A DNA stretch of 64,000 bases, taken from NCBI RefSeq assembly GCF_001646665.1, contig NZ_LWBU01000169.1, positions 2,468 through 66,467 of the forward strand. Reading direction: 5' to 3'. The DNA is from Streptomyces noursei. GTDB taxonomy: Bacteria > Actinomycetota > Actinomycetes > Streptomycetales > Streptomycetaceae. The notes under the pieces were generated by a model. That model saw only the letters and a program-made list of their open reading frames with translations, searched no databases and was not told the origin of the DNA. A program made the position numbers and the translations under genes. Numbering within the stretch: the stretch's first letter is position 1; each line of letters begins with the position of its first letter. This document shows, one piece after another, positions 25,454 through 33,911 of this stretch.

Positions 25454-27028
25454 ATGACCACTCACGCCGTACGAGCCGTCGCGCTCGCCCTCTCCGCCTC
25501 GGCCGTCGCCGCGGCGCTCACCGCCGTCGCCGCACCCGCCTCCGCCTCACCCGCCGCCTCCGCCTCACCCGCCGTCACCGCCGCCGGCGCCGCACCGGCC
25601 GCCCGGGCCGGGGCGCCCGGTCTCGTGTGGGGCGCGTGCGCCCACGCCGGGGCGCCGGCCGACCAGGAGTGCGCCCGGTTACCGGTGCCGCTCGACTACC
25701 GCGATCCGGACGGCCGGTGGCTGAGCGTCGCCGTGAGCCGGGTGCGCGGCGACCGGCCCGGGGCACGGCGCGGGACGCTGCTGCTGATACCGGGCGGCCC
25801 GGGCACGTCCGGGGTGCAGATGCTGACGAAGAAGCACCAGGCCCTGCGGAAGGAGCTGTCGGGCGCCTACGACCTGGTCAGCCTGGACCCCCGGGGAGTG
25901 GGCGGCAGCACGACCGCGAGCTGCGGGCTCGCCGAGGAGGACCGCCACCTGGTGACCCTGCGGTCGTACCCGTCGCCGGACGGCTCCATCGACGGCAACG
26001 TCGCCCGCTCCCGGCGGGTGGCCGAGGCGTGCGACCGGAACGGGGGCGCGGTGCTGCGCAGCTTCAGCACCGCCAACGAGGTCCGCGACATCGACCGGCT
26101 GCGGCAGGCGCTGGGCGAGGAGCGGCTGTCGGCGTGGGGGGTGTCGTACGGGACCTACGTCGGTGCCGTGTACGCGCAGACCTTCCCGCACCGCACCGAC
26201 CGCTGGGTGCTGGACAGCAGCGGCGACCCCGACCCGGCGCGGGTGGCCCGAGGGTGGCTGGCCAACGTGGCGGCGGGCACCGAGGACCGCTTCCCCGACT
26301 TCGCGGCGTGGGCGTCGGCCCCCTCCACCCCGCCGGCGCTCCGCCTCGCCGGACGCCCCGAGGACGTGCGCCCCGCGTTCCTCGCCCTCGCCGCCCGGCT
26401 GGACCGGGAGCCGCGCGAGTCCACCACCCCCGGTGTTCCGCTCACGGGCAACCGGCTGCGCCAGGCGCTCCAGACCGCCCTCCACAGCGACGACCGCTTC
26501 CCCGCCCTTGCCGCCCTGATACGGGCAGCGCAGGAGCCGGCCGGAAAGCCGGTCCTCACCCCGGAGACGGCCGGACCGCTCACGGACGAACAGGCCGCGG
26601 TCACCGCCGCCGTCGTCTGCAACGACGTCCGCTGGCCCTCGTCGGTCCCGGCGCACCGGCGGGCCGTCACGGAGGACCGCGCCCGCCATCCCCTGACGGC
26701 CGGCATGCCGGTGAACATCACGCCCTGCTCGTTCTGGAAGCACGCCCCCGCCGACAGGCCCACCCAGGTGACCGACAGCGGCCCCTCCAACGTCCTGATG
26801 ATCCAGAACCGCCGTGACCCCTACACCCCCCACTCCGGCGCTCTGCGGATGCGCGCCGCCTTCGGTGACCGCGCCCGGCTCGTCACCGTGGAGAGCGGCG
26901 GCCACGGTTCCTACCTGGGCAGTGGCGACGCCTGCGGGGACGCGGCGGTCACCGGCTTCCTGCTGACGGGCGCACGCCCCGCGGAGGACACCGTCTGCCC
27001 GGCGCCGACGCCGGCCGGCACGCGCTGA
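25454..27028 (+). CDS. secreted alpha/beta hydrolase, tripeptidyl aminopeptidase type (S33)
   Basis: A 524-residue exported serine hydrolase similar to Streptomyces tripeptidyl aminopeptidases and SlpD/SlpE-like proteins. Residues 1-35 form a signal peptide with an Ala-rich core. LLIPGGPGTSG is the oxyanion loop, SLDPRGVGGS the strand after it, and Ser231 in GVSYGTYVGA is the nucleophile. The acid and His lie in IQNRRDPYTP and VESGGHGSYLG. The C-terminal TAP-like domain contains four Cys that may form disulfides. Its ATG is chosen over an upstream frame extension that lacks a signal peptide start. Confidence 0.9.
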   Translation: MTTHAVRAVALALSASAVAAALTAVAAPASASPAASASPAVTAAGAAPAARAGAPGLVWGACAHAGAPADQECARLPVPLDYRDPDGRWLSVAVSRVRGDRPGARRGTLLLIPGGPGTSGVQMLTKKHQALRKELSGAYDLVSLDPRGVGGSTTASCGLAEEDRHLVTLRSYPSPDGSIDGNVARSRRVAEACDRNGGAVLRSFSTANEVRDIDRLRQALGEERLSAWGVSYGTYVGAVYAQTFPHRTDRWVLDSSGDPDPARVARGWLANVAAGTEDRFPDFAAWASAPSTPPALRLAGRPEDVRPAFLALAARLDREPRESTTPGVPLTGNRLRQALQTALHSDDRFPALAALIRAAQEPAGKPVLTPETAGPLTDEQAAVTAAVVCNDVRWPSSVPAHRRAVTEDRARHPLTAGMPVNITPCSFWKHAPADRPTQVTDSGPSNVLMIQNRRDPYTPHSGALRMRAAFGDRARLVTVESGGHGSYLGSGDACGDAAVTGFLLTGARPAEDTVCPAPTPAGTR

Positions 27029-27038
27029 CCGGTGCCCG

Positions 27039-27791
27039 TCAGCCCGTCCGGGGCAGGGCCGCCGCGCCGCCGGTCAGCCACGCCGCGGCCTCCTCCGGGG
27101 TCGGGGCCACGGGCACTTTGTCCGGGGCCGGCGGGCGGCGCACCACGACGACGGGGACGCGTGCCTCCCGGGCGGCGGTGAGCTTGGGTGCCGTCGCCGC
27201 GCCCCCGCTGTCCTTGGTGACCAGGACGTCGATGGCGTGGCGCCGCAGCACCTCGCGCTCCCCGTCCAGGGTGAACGGCCCGCGGTCGAGGAGCACCTCC
27301 ATCCGCGGCGGGTACGGGGGCTCGGGGGCGTCCACCGAGCGGAGCAGGAACCAGGCGTCGGCGATGTGCGCGAAGGAGGCGAGGCCCATCCGGCCGGTGG
27401 TGAGGAAGACGCGGCGGCCCAGGGCGCTCGCCGTGCCGGCGGCCTCCTCCAGGGTGTCCACCATGTGCCAGTCGTCGCCGTCGACCGGGGCCCAGCCGGG
27501 CCGGCGGAGGGCGAGCAGGGGAACATGGGCGTCGGCGGCCGCCCGGGCCGCGTGGAAACTCATCGTGTCGGCGAAAGGATGGGTGGCGTCGATGACCGCG
27601 TCCACCTGGTGTTCGCGCAGCCAGCGCGCCAGGCCCTCGGCCCCGCCGAACCCGCCGATGCGGACCTCGCCCGGCGGCAGCTTCGGGGCGGCGACCCGGC
27701 CCGCCAGCGAGGACGTGGTCCGGACCGCCCCGTGGAGGATCTCCGCGAGGCGGCGGGCCTCGGTCGTTCCACCGAGGATCAGTACGTGCAT
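27039..27791 (-). CDS. cobK: precorrin-6A reductase CobK
   Basis: A 250-residue NADPH-dependent reductase that converts precorrin-6A to precorrin-6B. The N-terminal LILGGTTEARRLAEIL is the typical nucleotide-binding start, VDAVIDATHPFADTMS the conserved catalytic region, and VLVTKDSGGAATAPKLTAA the C-terminal signature. The length is normal. Its start lies only 12 bases from that of the divergent cbiD, so their promoters must sit inside each other's coding sequences. Confidence 0.95.
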   Translation of the reverse strand: MHVLILGGTTEARRLAEILHGAVRTTSSLAGRVAAPKLPPGEVRIGGFGGAEGLARWLREHQVDAVIDATHPFADTMSFHAARAAADAHVPLLALRRPGWAPVDGDDWHMVDTLEEAAGTASALGRRVFLTTGRMGLASFAHIADAWFLLRSVDAPEPPYPPRMEVLLDRGPFTLDGEREVLRRHAIDVLVTKDSGGAATAPKLTAAREARVPVVVVRRPPAPDKVPVAPTPEEAAAWLTGGAAALPRTG

Positions 27792-27803
27792 CGAGGTCCG
27801 TCC

Positions 27804-29006
27804 ATGAGTGCGAGTGCCAGTGCCAGTGGCAGTGCGAGTGAGTCCGCGGGTGCGGGGGCGGGCGGCGCCGCGACCGGTGCGGGGGCGGGCGGCGGCCGCG
27901 TGGCCCAACTCAAGCACACCGGTCTGCGGTCCGGATGGACGACCGGGGCGTGCGCGACGGCGGCGACGACCGCCGCGTACACCGCGCTGCTGACCGGGGA
28001 CTTCCCCGACCCCGTCAGCATCACCCTGCCGAAGGGGCAGACCCCGGCGTTCGCGCTGGCGGCGGAGGAGCTGACGGACGCGTACGCCATGGCCGGGATC
28101 GTCAAGGACGCCGGTGACGACCCGGACGTGACCCACGGGGCTCTGGTCCGGGCCGCCGTCCGGCTCCTTCCGGCCGGTGCGGGCGTGGTGTTCCGGGCGG
28201 GCCCCGGCGTGGGCACCGTCACCCGCCCCGGCCTGCCGCTGGAGGTGGGCGAGCCGGCGATCAACCCCGTGCCGCGGCAGCTGATGCGCGAGCACGTCGC
28301 CCGGGTCGCGGCCGCGCACGGCGGCACCGGCGACGTCGAGATCACCGTGTCGGTCGACCACGGCGAGGAGATCGCCCGTTCCACGTGGAACCCCCGCCTG
28401 GGAATCCTGGGCGGCCTGTCGATCCTGGGCACCACCGGGGTGGTCGTGCCGTACTCGTGCTCCGCCTGGATCGACTCCATCCGGCGCGGGGTGGACGTGG
28501 CGCGGGCGGCGGGCCGCACGCATGTCGCCGGCTGCACGGGCTCGACGTCGGAGCGGACGGTCACGGCGCTGTACGGGCTGCCGGAGGACGCCCTGCTCGA
28601 CATGGGCGACTTCGCGGGCGCCGTCCTGAAGTACGTGCGCCGCCACCCGGTGGACCGGCTCACCGTCTGCGGCGGCTTCGCGAAGCTGTCCAAGCTCGCG
28701 GCGGGCCACCTCGACCTGCACTCGGCGCGCTCCCAGGTCGACAAGGGCTTCCTCGCGGAGCTGGCCCGGCAGGGCGGTGCCGACGAGGAGCTGGCCGGGG
28801 AGGTGGCGGCCGCCAACACCGGCCTCGCCGCGCTCCAGCTGTGCGCCGCGGCCGGTGTGCCGCTGGGCGACCTCGTCGCCGAGACGGCCCGCGACCAGGC
28901 CCTCGGGGTGCTGCGCGGCGCGCCCGTCACGGTCGACGTGGTGTGCATCGACCGCGCGGGCACGGTGGTGGGGCGCAGCGAGCCGCGGGGCCCTCAGCAG
29001 ACGTGA
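27804..29006 (+). CDS. cbiD: cobalt-precorrin-5B C1-methyltransferase CbiD
   Basis: A 400-residue CbiD-type enzyme. It removes C20 as acetaldehyde and adds a methyl group at C1, replacing CobF of the classical aerobic pathway. The core starts at about residue 36 (LKHTGLRSGWTTGACATAA) and has DVTHGALVRAAV, NPVPRQLM, LGILGGLSILGTTG and GHLDLHS. The first 32 residues are low-complexity Ser/Ala/Gly, encoded partly by a hexanucleotide repeat. The ATG at 27804 has GAGGT six bases upstream; GTG 27900 is an alternative that would remove the repeat and widen the gap to cobK. The 3' end overlaps convergent cobM by 13 bases. Confidence 0.94.
   Translation: MSASASASGSASESAGAGAGGAATGAGAGGGRVAQLKHTGLRSGWTTGACATAATTAAYTALLTGDFPDPVSITLPKGQTPAFALAAEELTDAYAMAGIVKDAGDDPDVTHGALVRAAVRLLPAGAGVVFRAGPGVGTVTRPGLPLEVGEPAINPVPRQLMREHVARVAAAHGGTGDVEITVSVDHGEEIARSTWNPRLGILGGLSILGTTGVVVPYSCSAWIDSIRRGVDVARAAGRTHVAGCTGSTSERTVTALYGLPEDALLDMGDFAGAVLKYVRRHPVDRLTVCGGFAKLSKLAAGHLDLHSARSQVDKGFLAELARQGGADEELAGEVAAANTGLAALQLCAAAGVPLGDLVAETARDQALGVLRGAPVTVDVVCIDRAGTVVGRSEPRGPQQT
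27807..27842 (+). repeat. hexanucleotide repeat at the cbiD N-terminus
   Basis: Six imperfect AGTGCN-type hexamers in a row encode alternating Ser and Ala/Gly residues at the start of CbiD. The units vary at the last two positions. Length changes of whole units would stay in frame. Confidence 0.75.
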
Positions 29007-29743
29007 CGGTCGCGCTCCGGCGAGTACAGGTGGCTGTCGCGGAACTGCGTCGCCGCCAGGGTGCGGCCCACCAGGATGACCGCCGTGCGGGTGATGCCGG
29101 CGTCCTTGGTGGCGGCGGCGATGTCGGCGAGGGTGCCGCGCAGGATCACCTCGTCGGGGCGGCTGGCCATCGCGACCACGGCGGCCGGGCAGTCGGCCCC
29201 GTAGTGCGGGGTCAGTTCGGCGACGACCCGGTCGACGTACCGGGCCGCCAGGTGCAGCACCAGCAGGGCGCCGCTGCGGCCCAGGGTCGCCAGGTCCTCG
29301 CCCTCCGGCATGGCGGTGGCCTGCTCGGCGATCCGGGTCAGGATGACGGTCTGGCCCACGGTCGGGACGGTCAGCTCCCGCTTGAGCGCGGCGGCCGCGG
29401 CGGCGAACGCCGGGACGCCGGGCACGACCTCGTACGGGATCCCCGCCGCGTCCAGCCGCCGCATCTGCTCGGCGACCGCGCTGAACACCGACGGGTCGCC
29501 CGAGTGGAGGCGCGCCACGTCGTGCCCCTCCTCGTGGGCGCGGACCAGTTCGGCGGTGATGGCGTCCAGGTCGAGGCGGGCGGTGTCGACGAGCCGGGCG
29601 TCCGGCGGGCACTCGTCGAGCAGTTCGCGCGGGACGAGGGACCCGGCGTACAGGCACACCCGGCAGGAGGCGAGGGTGCGGGCGCCGCGCAGGGTGATCA
29701 GGTCGGCGGCGCCGGGGCCCGCGCCGATGAAGTAGACGGTCAT
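28994..29743 (-). CDS. cobM: precorrin-4 C11-methyltransferase CobM
   Basis: A 249-residue SAM-dependent methylase of the cobalamin pathway. VYFIGAGPGAADLITLRG is the SAM loop start, YAGSLVPRELL and RLHSGDPSVFSA follow, and VPGVPAFAAAAAALKRELT and ILTRIAE are typical of CobM/CbiF. Two bases separate its start from the cobL stop, so cobL-cobM form an operon. The ATG at 29743 is preferred over an in-frame start 11 codons upstream that overlaps cobL. Confidence 0.96.
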   Translation of the reverse strand: MTVYFIGAGPGAADLITLRGARTLASCRVCLYAGSLVPRELLDECPPDARLVDTARLDLDAITAELVRAHEEGHDVARLHSGDPSVFSAVAEQMRRLDAAGIPYEVVPGVPAFAAAAAALKRELTVPTVGQTVILTRIAEQATAMPEGEDLATLGRSGALLVLHLAARYVDRVVAELTPHYGADCPAAVVAMASRPDEVILRGTLADIAAATKDAGITRTAVILVGRTLAATQFRDSHLYSPERDRHVC

Positions 29744-29745
29744 TC

Positions 29746-30999
29746 TCAGCCTGCCTGGGGTTTCGTTACGGACCATTGCGTGACCGGCATGGCCTGACGC
29801 CAGCCGGTGAAGCCGCCCACCGGGACGGCATGCGCGACCGCGAGCCGCACCAGCTCGCCGCCGTGGCGCCGGTACCGGTCGGCGAGCAGCGCCTCGGACT
29901 CGAGGGTCACGGTGTTGGCGACCAGCCGCCCGCCCGGCCGGAGGGCGTCCCAGCAGGCGTCCAGCAGCCCGTGGGCGGTCAGCCCGCCGCCGATGAACAC
30001 CGCGTCGGGGGCGGGCAGCTCCGTGAGCCCGGCCGGGGCGGCGGCGGTGACGACCCGGAGGGCGGGTACGCCGAGGGCGGCGGCGTTGCGGGTGATGCGG
30101 GCGGCCCGTTCAGGGGAGCGCTCGACGCTCACCGCGCGGCAGGTGCGGTGGGTACGCATCCACTCGATGCCGATCGAGCCGGACCCGCCGCCGATGTCCC
30201 ACAGCAGCTCGCCGGGCGCCGGCGCCAGCGCGGCGAGCGTCGCGGCGCGCACATGCCGCTTCGTGAGCTGGCCGTCGTGCTCGTACGCGGCGTCCGGCAG
30301 ACCGGGCACGGCTCCGAGGTGCGGGGCCAGGGGGTCGCGCGCGCAGTCGACGGCGATGACGTTCAGCGGGTCGCCGGGCGGGTGGGCCCAGCCGTCGGCG
30401 GTCCCGGTCAGGTGATGCTCGCGCTCGGAGCCGAGCTGCTCCAGGACGGTGAGGCGGCTCGGCCCGAAGCCCCGCTCGCGCAGCAGCCCGGCCACCTCGC
30501 CCGGGGTGGCCGCGCCCGCGCTGAGCACCAGCAGCCGGCGCCGGTGGTGCAGCGCGGCGGCCAGCGAGGCCGCCGGGCGCCCGACGAGGGTGACGATCTC
30601 GGTGTCCTCCAGCGGCCAGCCGAGGCGGGCGCACGCGTACGAGGCGGAGGACGGGTGCGGCAGGACGCGCAGCCGCCCGGGGCCGGCCGTCTCGGCGAGG
30701 GCGCGCCCGATGCCGTAGAACATGGGGTCGCCGCTGGCGAGGACGGCGAGCCTGCGGCCGTCGCGGGTGTGCTCGGCGAGCAGGGCGGGGACGGCCGGGC
30801 GCAGCGGGGACGGCCAGGCGACCCGTTCGGCCGGGCAGTGCGCCGGGAGGAGCCCGAGCTGCCGGTCGCCGCCGATGACGACGTCGGCGTCGAGCAGGGC
30901 CGTGCGGGACGCGTCGGGGAGCCCGGCCCAGCCGTCCGCTCCGATGCCGACGACGGTCACGGGCGGCGGGGCGGCGGGTGCGGGGGCGGGGCTGCTCAC
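29746..30999 (-). CDS. cobL: precorrin-6Y C5,15-methyltransferase CobL (CbiE-CbiT fusion)
   Basis: A 417-residue fusion. The CbiE half (about 14-225) has VTVVGIGADGWAGL, VVIGGDRQLGLLP, LASGDPMFYGIGRAL and VLPHPSSASYACARLGWPL. The CbiT half (about 230-417) decarboxylates and methylates C15 and carries WDIGGGSGSIGIEWMR (SAM motif I) and FIGGGLTAHGLLDACWDALRPGG (cited in two parts: FIGGGLT and WDALRPGG). The GTG at 30999 is inferred because family sequence begins at residue 14 and the frame upstream runs into the divergent LysR gene. It leads the cobL-cobM operon. Confidence 0.93.
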   Translation of the reverse strand: MSSPAPAPAAPPPVTVVGIGADGWAGLPDASRTALLDADVVIGGDRQLGLLPAHCPAERVAWPSPLRPAVPALLAEHTRDGRRLAVLASGDPMFYGIGRALAETAGPGRLRVLPHPSSASYACARLGWPLEDTEIVTLVGRPAASLAAALHHRRRLLVLSAGAATPGEVAGLLRERGFGPSRLTVLEQLGSEREHHLTGTADGWAHPPGDPLNVIAVDCARDPLAPHLGAVPGLPDAAYEHDGQLTKRHVRAATLAALAPAPGELLWDIGGGSGSIGIEWMRTHRTCRAVSVERSPERAARITRNAAALGVPALRVVTAAAPAGLTELPAPDAVFIGGGLTAHGLLDACWDALRPGGRLVANTVTLESEALLADRYRRHGGELVRLAVAHAVPVGGFTGWRQAMPVTQWSVTKPQAG

Positions 31000-31045
31000 G
31001 GGCTGGAACCCTACCGGCCGGTCGCCGCGCCCTAGGGTCGGGGGC

Positions 31046-32026
31046 ATGACCGACAGGGAACCCGGTGAGCGGGGCGGTGAGCAGGCCGGCGGGCCGGCCG
31101 GCGGGCGGGATGGTGAGCAGGCCGGCGGGCCGCCGCTCGATCTGACGTTGCTGCGTACGTTCCTGGCCGTGCACCGCTCCGGTTCGTTCACGGCGGCCGC
31201 GCGGCTGGTGGGCCTTTCGCAGCCGACGGTCACCGCGCAGGTGCGGGCGCTGGAGCGGCGGCTGGGCCGGGAGCTGTTCGCGCGCCTGCCGCGCGGGGTG
31301 GCGCCGACCGCCGAGGCGGACGCCCTGGCGGCGCGGGTCGCCGAGCCGCTGGACGCGCTGGAGGCGGTGACGGGCCGGTCGTCGGCGGGGGACACCGAGC
31401 CGGTGCGGCTGGCGGGGCCGGCCGAGCTGCTGTGCGTCCGGGTGCTGCCCGCCCTGGCGGCGCCGGTGGCCGAGCGGGGCGTGGTGCTGCGGGTGGCGAC
31501 CGGGCTGACCGACGAGCTGTTGGAGGGGCTGCGGGCGGGCCACCACGACCTGGTGATCGCGACGTACCGGCCGCGGGGCCGGGCGCTGGTGGCGACGCCG
31601 CTGATGGACGAGGAGTTCGTGCTGGTCGCCGCGCCGGCGTGGGCGGATCGGATCGGGGCGGGGCGGGTGGCGGCGGAGGGCGCGGCGGCGCTGCGGGGTG
31701 TGCCGCTGGTGGCGTACGCGGAGGACCTGCCGATCACCCGCCGGTACTGGCGGCACGTGTTCGGTACCCGGCTGACCGGCCGGGCCGCGGTGACGGTGCC
31801 GGACCTGCGGGGCGTGCTCGCGGCGGTGGCGGCGGGCGCGGGGGTCGGCGTGCTGCCGCGCTACCTGTGCCTGGAGGAGCTGGCGGCGGGGACGCTCGTG
31901 CCGCTGCTGTCGCCGGAGGACCCGCCGATCAACACGGCGTACCTGGTCCGGCGGCCGGGTGCGGCGGACCATCCGCATCTGGCGCTGGTGCGGGAGCTGC
32001 TGCTGCGCGAGGCGCGCCACTGGTGA
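31046..32026 (+). CDS. LysR family transcriptional regulator (ArgP/IciA-like)
   Basis: A 326-residue LysR-type regulator. The helix-turn-helix covers about 31-90: LLRTFLAVHRSGSFTAAARL and GLSQPTVTAQVRALERRLGR. The effector domain follows from about 100. The N-terminal extension of 30 residues is Gly-rich and repeats GEQAGGP twice, reflecting a 20-bp direct repeat in the DNA (near 31078 and 31112). Divergent cobL starts 46 bases away, so it could regulate cobL-cobM or itself, but no classical T-N11-A box is evident in that short gap. Confidence 0.9.
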   Translation: MTDREPGERGGEQAGGPAGGRDGEQAGGPPLDLTLLRTFLAVHRSGSFTAAARLVGLSQPTVTAQVRALERRLGRELFARLPRGVAPTAEADALAARVAEPLDALEAVTGRSSAGDTEPVRLAGPAELLCVRVLPALAAPVAERGVVLRVATGLTDELLEGLRAGHHDLVIATYRPRGRALVATPLMDEEFVLVAAPAWADRIGAGRVAAEGAAALRGVPLVAYAEDLPITRRYWRHVFGTRLTGRAAVTVPDLRGVLAAVAAGAGVGVLPRYLCLEELAAGTLVPLLSPEDPPINTAYLVRRPGAADHPHLALVRELLLREARHW

Positions 32027-32101
32027 CCCGGGCCCCCGCCCCGCCGAGGGGCCGGGACGGGCGGTCGGAATAGTCGGGGCGCGTCGCTGGTTGGAACGGA
32101 C

Positions 32102-32117
32102 GGTTTAAGATTCAACC
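32102..32117. promoter_or_regulatory. AT-rich palindrome upstream of the LLM gene
   Basis: GGTTTAAGATTCAACC is a nearly symmetric 16-mer (12 of 16 positions pair) standing out in GC-rich DNA 35 bases ahead of the LLM gene. It has the shape of a MarR- or HxlR-type operator. No such regulator is adjacent. Confidence 0.45.
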
Positions 32118-32151
32118 AAAGCGCTACAGGCGACCGCGAGAGGTGAGCGTG

Positions 32152-33231
32152 ATGCAGTTCGGGATCTTCACCGTCGGTGACGTGACGCCCGACCCGACCA
32201 ACGGCCGTACGCCGAGCGAGCACGAGCGGATCAAGGCCATGGTCACCCTCGCGCTCAAGGCCGAGGAGGTCGGCCTGGACGTCTTCGCGACCGGCGAGCA
32301 CCACAACCCGCCGTTCGTCCCCTCGTCCCCCACCACCATGCTGGGGTACGTCGCGGCGCGCACCGAGCGCCTGGTGCTGTCCACCTCGACGACCCTGATC
32401 ACCACCAACGACCCGGTGAAGATCGCCGAGGACTACGCGATGCTCCAGCACCTGGCCGACGGGCGCGTCGACCTGATGATGGGGCGCGGCAACACCGGCC
32501 CGGTCTACCCCTGGTTCGGCCAGGACATCCGCCAGGGCATCCCGCTCGCCATCGAGAACTACGGCCTCCTCCACAAGCTGTGGAGGACCGAGGTCGTCGA
32601 CTGGGAGGGCCACTTCCGCACGCCCCTCCAGGGCTTCACCTCCACCCCGCGCCCGCTCGACGGCGTGCCGCCGTTCGTCTGGCACGGTTCGATCCGGTCG
32701 CCGGAGATCGCCGAACAGGCCGCGTACTACGGGGACGGCTTCTTCCACAACAACATCTTCTGGCCCCAGGAGCACACCAGGAAGATGGTCGGCCTCTACC
32801 GGCAGCGGTACGCGCACTACGGGCACGGCGCGCCCGAGCAGGCCATCGTCGGCCTCGGCGGCCAGGTCTTCATGCGGCACAACTCGCAGGACGCAGTGAG
32901 GGAGTTCCGGCCGTACTTCGACAACGCGCCCGTGTACGGGCACGGTCCGTCCCTGGAGGAGTTCACCGAGCAGACCCCGCTGACCGTCGGCTCCCCGCAG
33001 CAGGTGATCGAGCGGACGCTCGGCTTCCGCGAGACGGTGGGCGACTATCAGCGCCAGCTCTTCCTGATGGACCACGCCGGCCTGCCGCTCAAGACCGTGC
33101 TGGAGCAGCTCGACCTGCTCGGCGAGGAGGTCGTACCGGTGCTGCGCAAGGAGTTCGCGAGCCTGCGCCCGGCCGGTGTGCCCGAGACCGCCCCGGCACA
33201 CCCCGCCACGACCCGGAAGGAGTCCGCGTGA
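32152..33231 (+). CDS. LLM class flavin-dependent oxidoreductase
   Basis: A 359-residue luciferase-like monooxygenase, close in arrangement to the CE1758 group. MQFGIFTVGD starts the barrel, ATGEHHNPPFVPSSP is the conserved early loop, and LADGRVDLMMGRGN and GDGFFHNNIFWP follow. These enzymes use reduced FMN supplied by a separate reductase, which here is the next gene, overlapping by GTGA. Three starts compete (GTG 32143, GTG 32149, ATG 32152); AGAGG at 32139 is best spaced for 32152. An AT-rich palindrome lies just upstream. Confidence 0.92.
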   Translation: MQFGIFTVGDVTPDPTNGRTPSEHERIKAMVTLALKAEEVGLDVFATGEHHNPPFVPSSPTTMLGYVAARTERLVLSTSTTLITTNDPVKIAEDYAMLQHLADGRVDLMMGRGNTGPVYPWFGQDIRQGIPLAIENYGLLHKLWRTEVVDWEGHFRTPLQGFTSTPRPLDGVPPFVWHGSIRSPEIAEQAAYYGDGFFHNNIFWPQEHTRKMVGLYRQRYAHYGHGAPEQAIVGLGGQVFMRHNSQDAVREFRPYFDNAPVYGHGPSLEEFTEQTPLTVGSPQQVIERTLGFRETVGDYQRQLFLMDHAGLPLKTVLEQLDLLGEEVVPVLRKEFASLRPAGVPETAPAHPATTRKESA

Positions 33232-33899
33232 AGCTCGTCGTCGTCTCCGCCGGCCTCTCCAGCCCCTCCTCCACCCGCCTGCTCGCCGACCGGCTGGCCG
33301 CGTCGGCCGCCGGGCGGCTCCGGCAGGCCGGGGCCACGGCCGAGATCGAGGTCGAGGTCGAGGTCGAGGTCGAGGTCGAGGTCGTCGAACTGCGCGACCT
33401 GGCCCTCGACATCGCCAAGCACCTCGTCACCGGCTTCCCGCCGCCCGCGCTGGGCGCCGCGCTCGGCGCGGTGGCGGACGCGGACGGGCTGATCGCGGTG
33501 ACGCCCGTCTTCAACGCCTCGTACAGCGGCCTGTTCAAGTCCTTCTTCGACCTGGTCGACCCCGACGCGCTGACCGGTACGCCGGTCCTCCTCGCGGCCA
33601 CCGGCGGCACCGCCCGCCACTCGCTGGTCCTGGACCACGCGCTGCGGCCGCTCTTCGCCCACCTGCGGGCGCCGACCGTGCCCACGGCCGTGTACGCGGC
33701 GTCCGAGGACTGGGGCTCCCGCGGCCCCGGCGCGGACGGGCACGCCGACGGCCTGGCCGCCCGGATCGACCGGGCGGCCGGGGAACTGGCCGGGCTCATG
33801 GCGGCCCGGCCCGGAATGGGGACGGCCGGGGCGGGCAGGGACAACGGCATACCGGACGTCGTGCCCTTCGAGCAGCAGCTCGCCCGGCTCGGCGGATGA
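33228..33899 (+). CDS. NAD(P)H-dependent FMN reductase (CE1759-type)
   Basis: A 223-residue flavodoxin-fold reductase, the expected partner of the LLM monooxygenase upstream. VVVSAGLSSPSSTRLLADRL is the flavin phosphate loop, VTPVFNASYSGLFKSFFDLV the second FMN loop. An unusual run of Glu-Val pairs at residues 39-52 is encoded by a hexanucleotide repeat; it sits in the loop or strand after the first helix. The GTG start overlaps the previous stop. The two genes form one operon. Confidence 0.92.
   Translation: MKLVVVSAGLSSPSSTRLLADRLAASAAGRLRQAGATAEIEVEVEVEVEVEVVELRDLALDIAKHLVTGFPPPALGAALGAVADADGLIAVTPVFNASYSGLFKSFFDLVDPDALTGTPVLLAATGGTARHSLVLDHALRPLFAHLRAPTVPTAVYAASEDWGSRGPGADGHADGLAARIDRAAGELAGLMAARPGMGTAGAGRDNGIPDVVPFEQQLARLGG
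33342..33383 (+). repeat. GAGGTC hexanucleotide repeat inside the FMN reductase gene
   Basis: One GAGATC unit is followed by six perfect GAGGTC copies, coding for Glu-Ile and then six Glu-Val pairs. Slippage of whole units would change protein length by two residues without a frameshift. Confidence 0.9.
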
Positions 33900-33911
33900 C
33901 AGGAGGCCGTG

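Noticed and set aside
31750..33201. Minus-strand frame opposite the LLM gene
   Set aside because: Leu/Val/His-rich mirror of the LLM coding sequence with no start signal.
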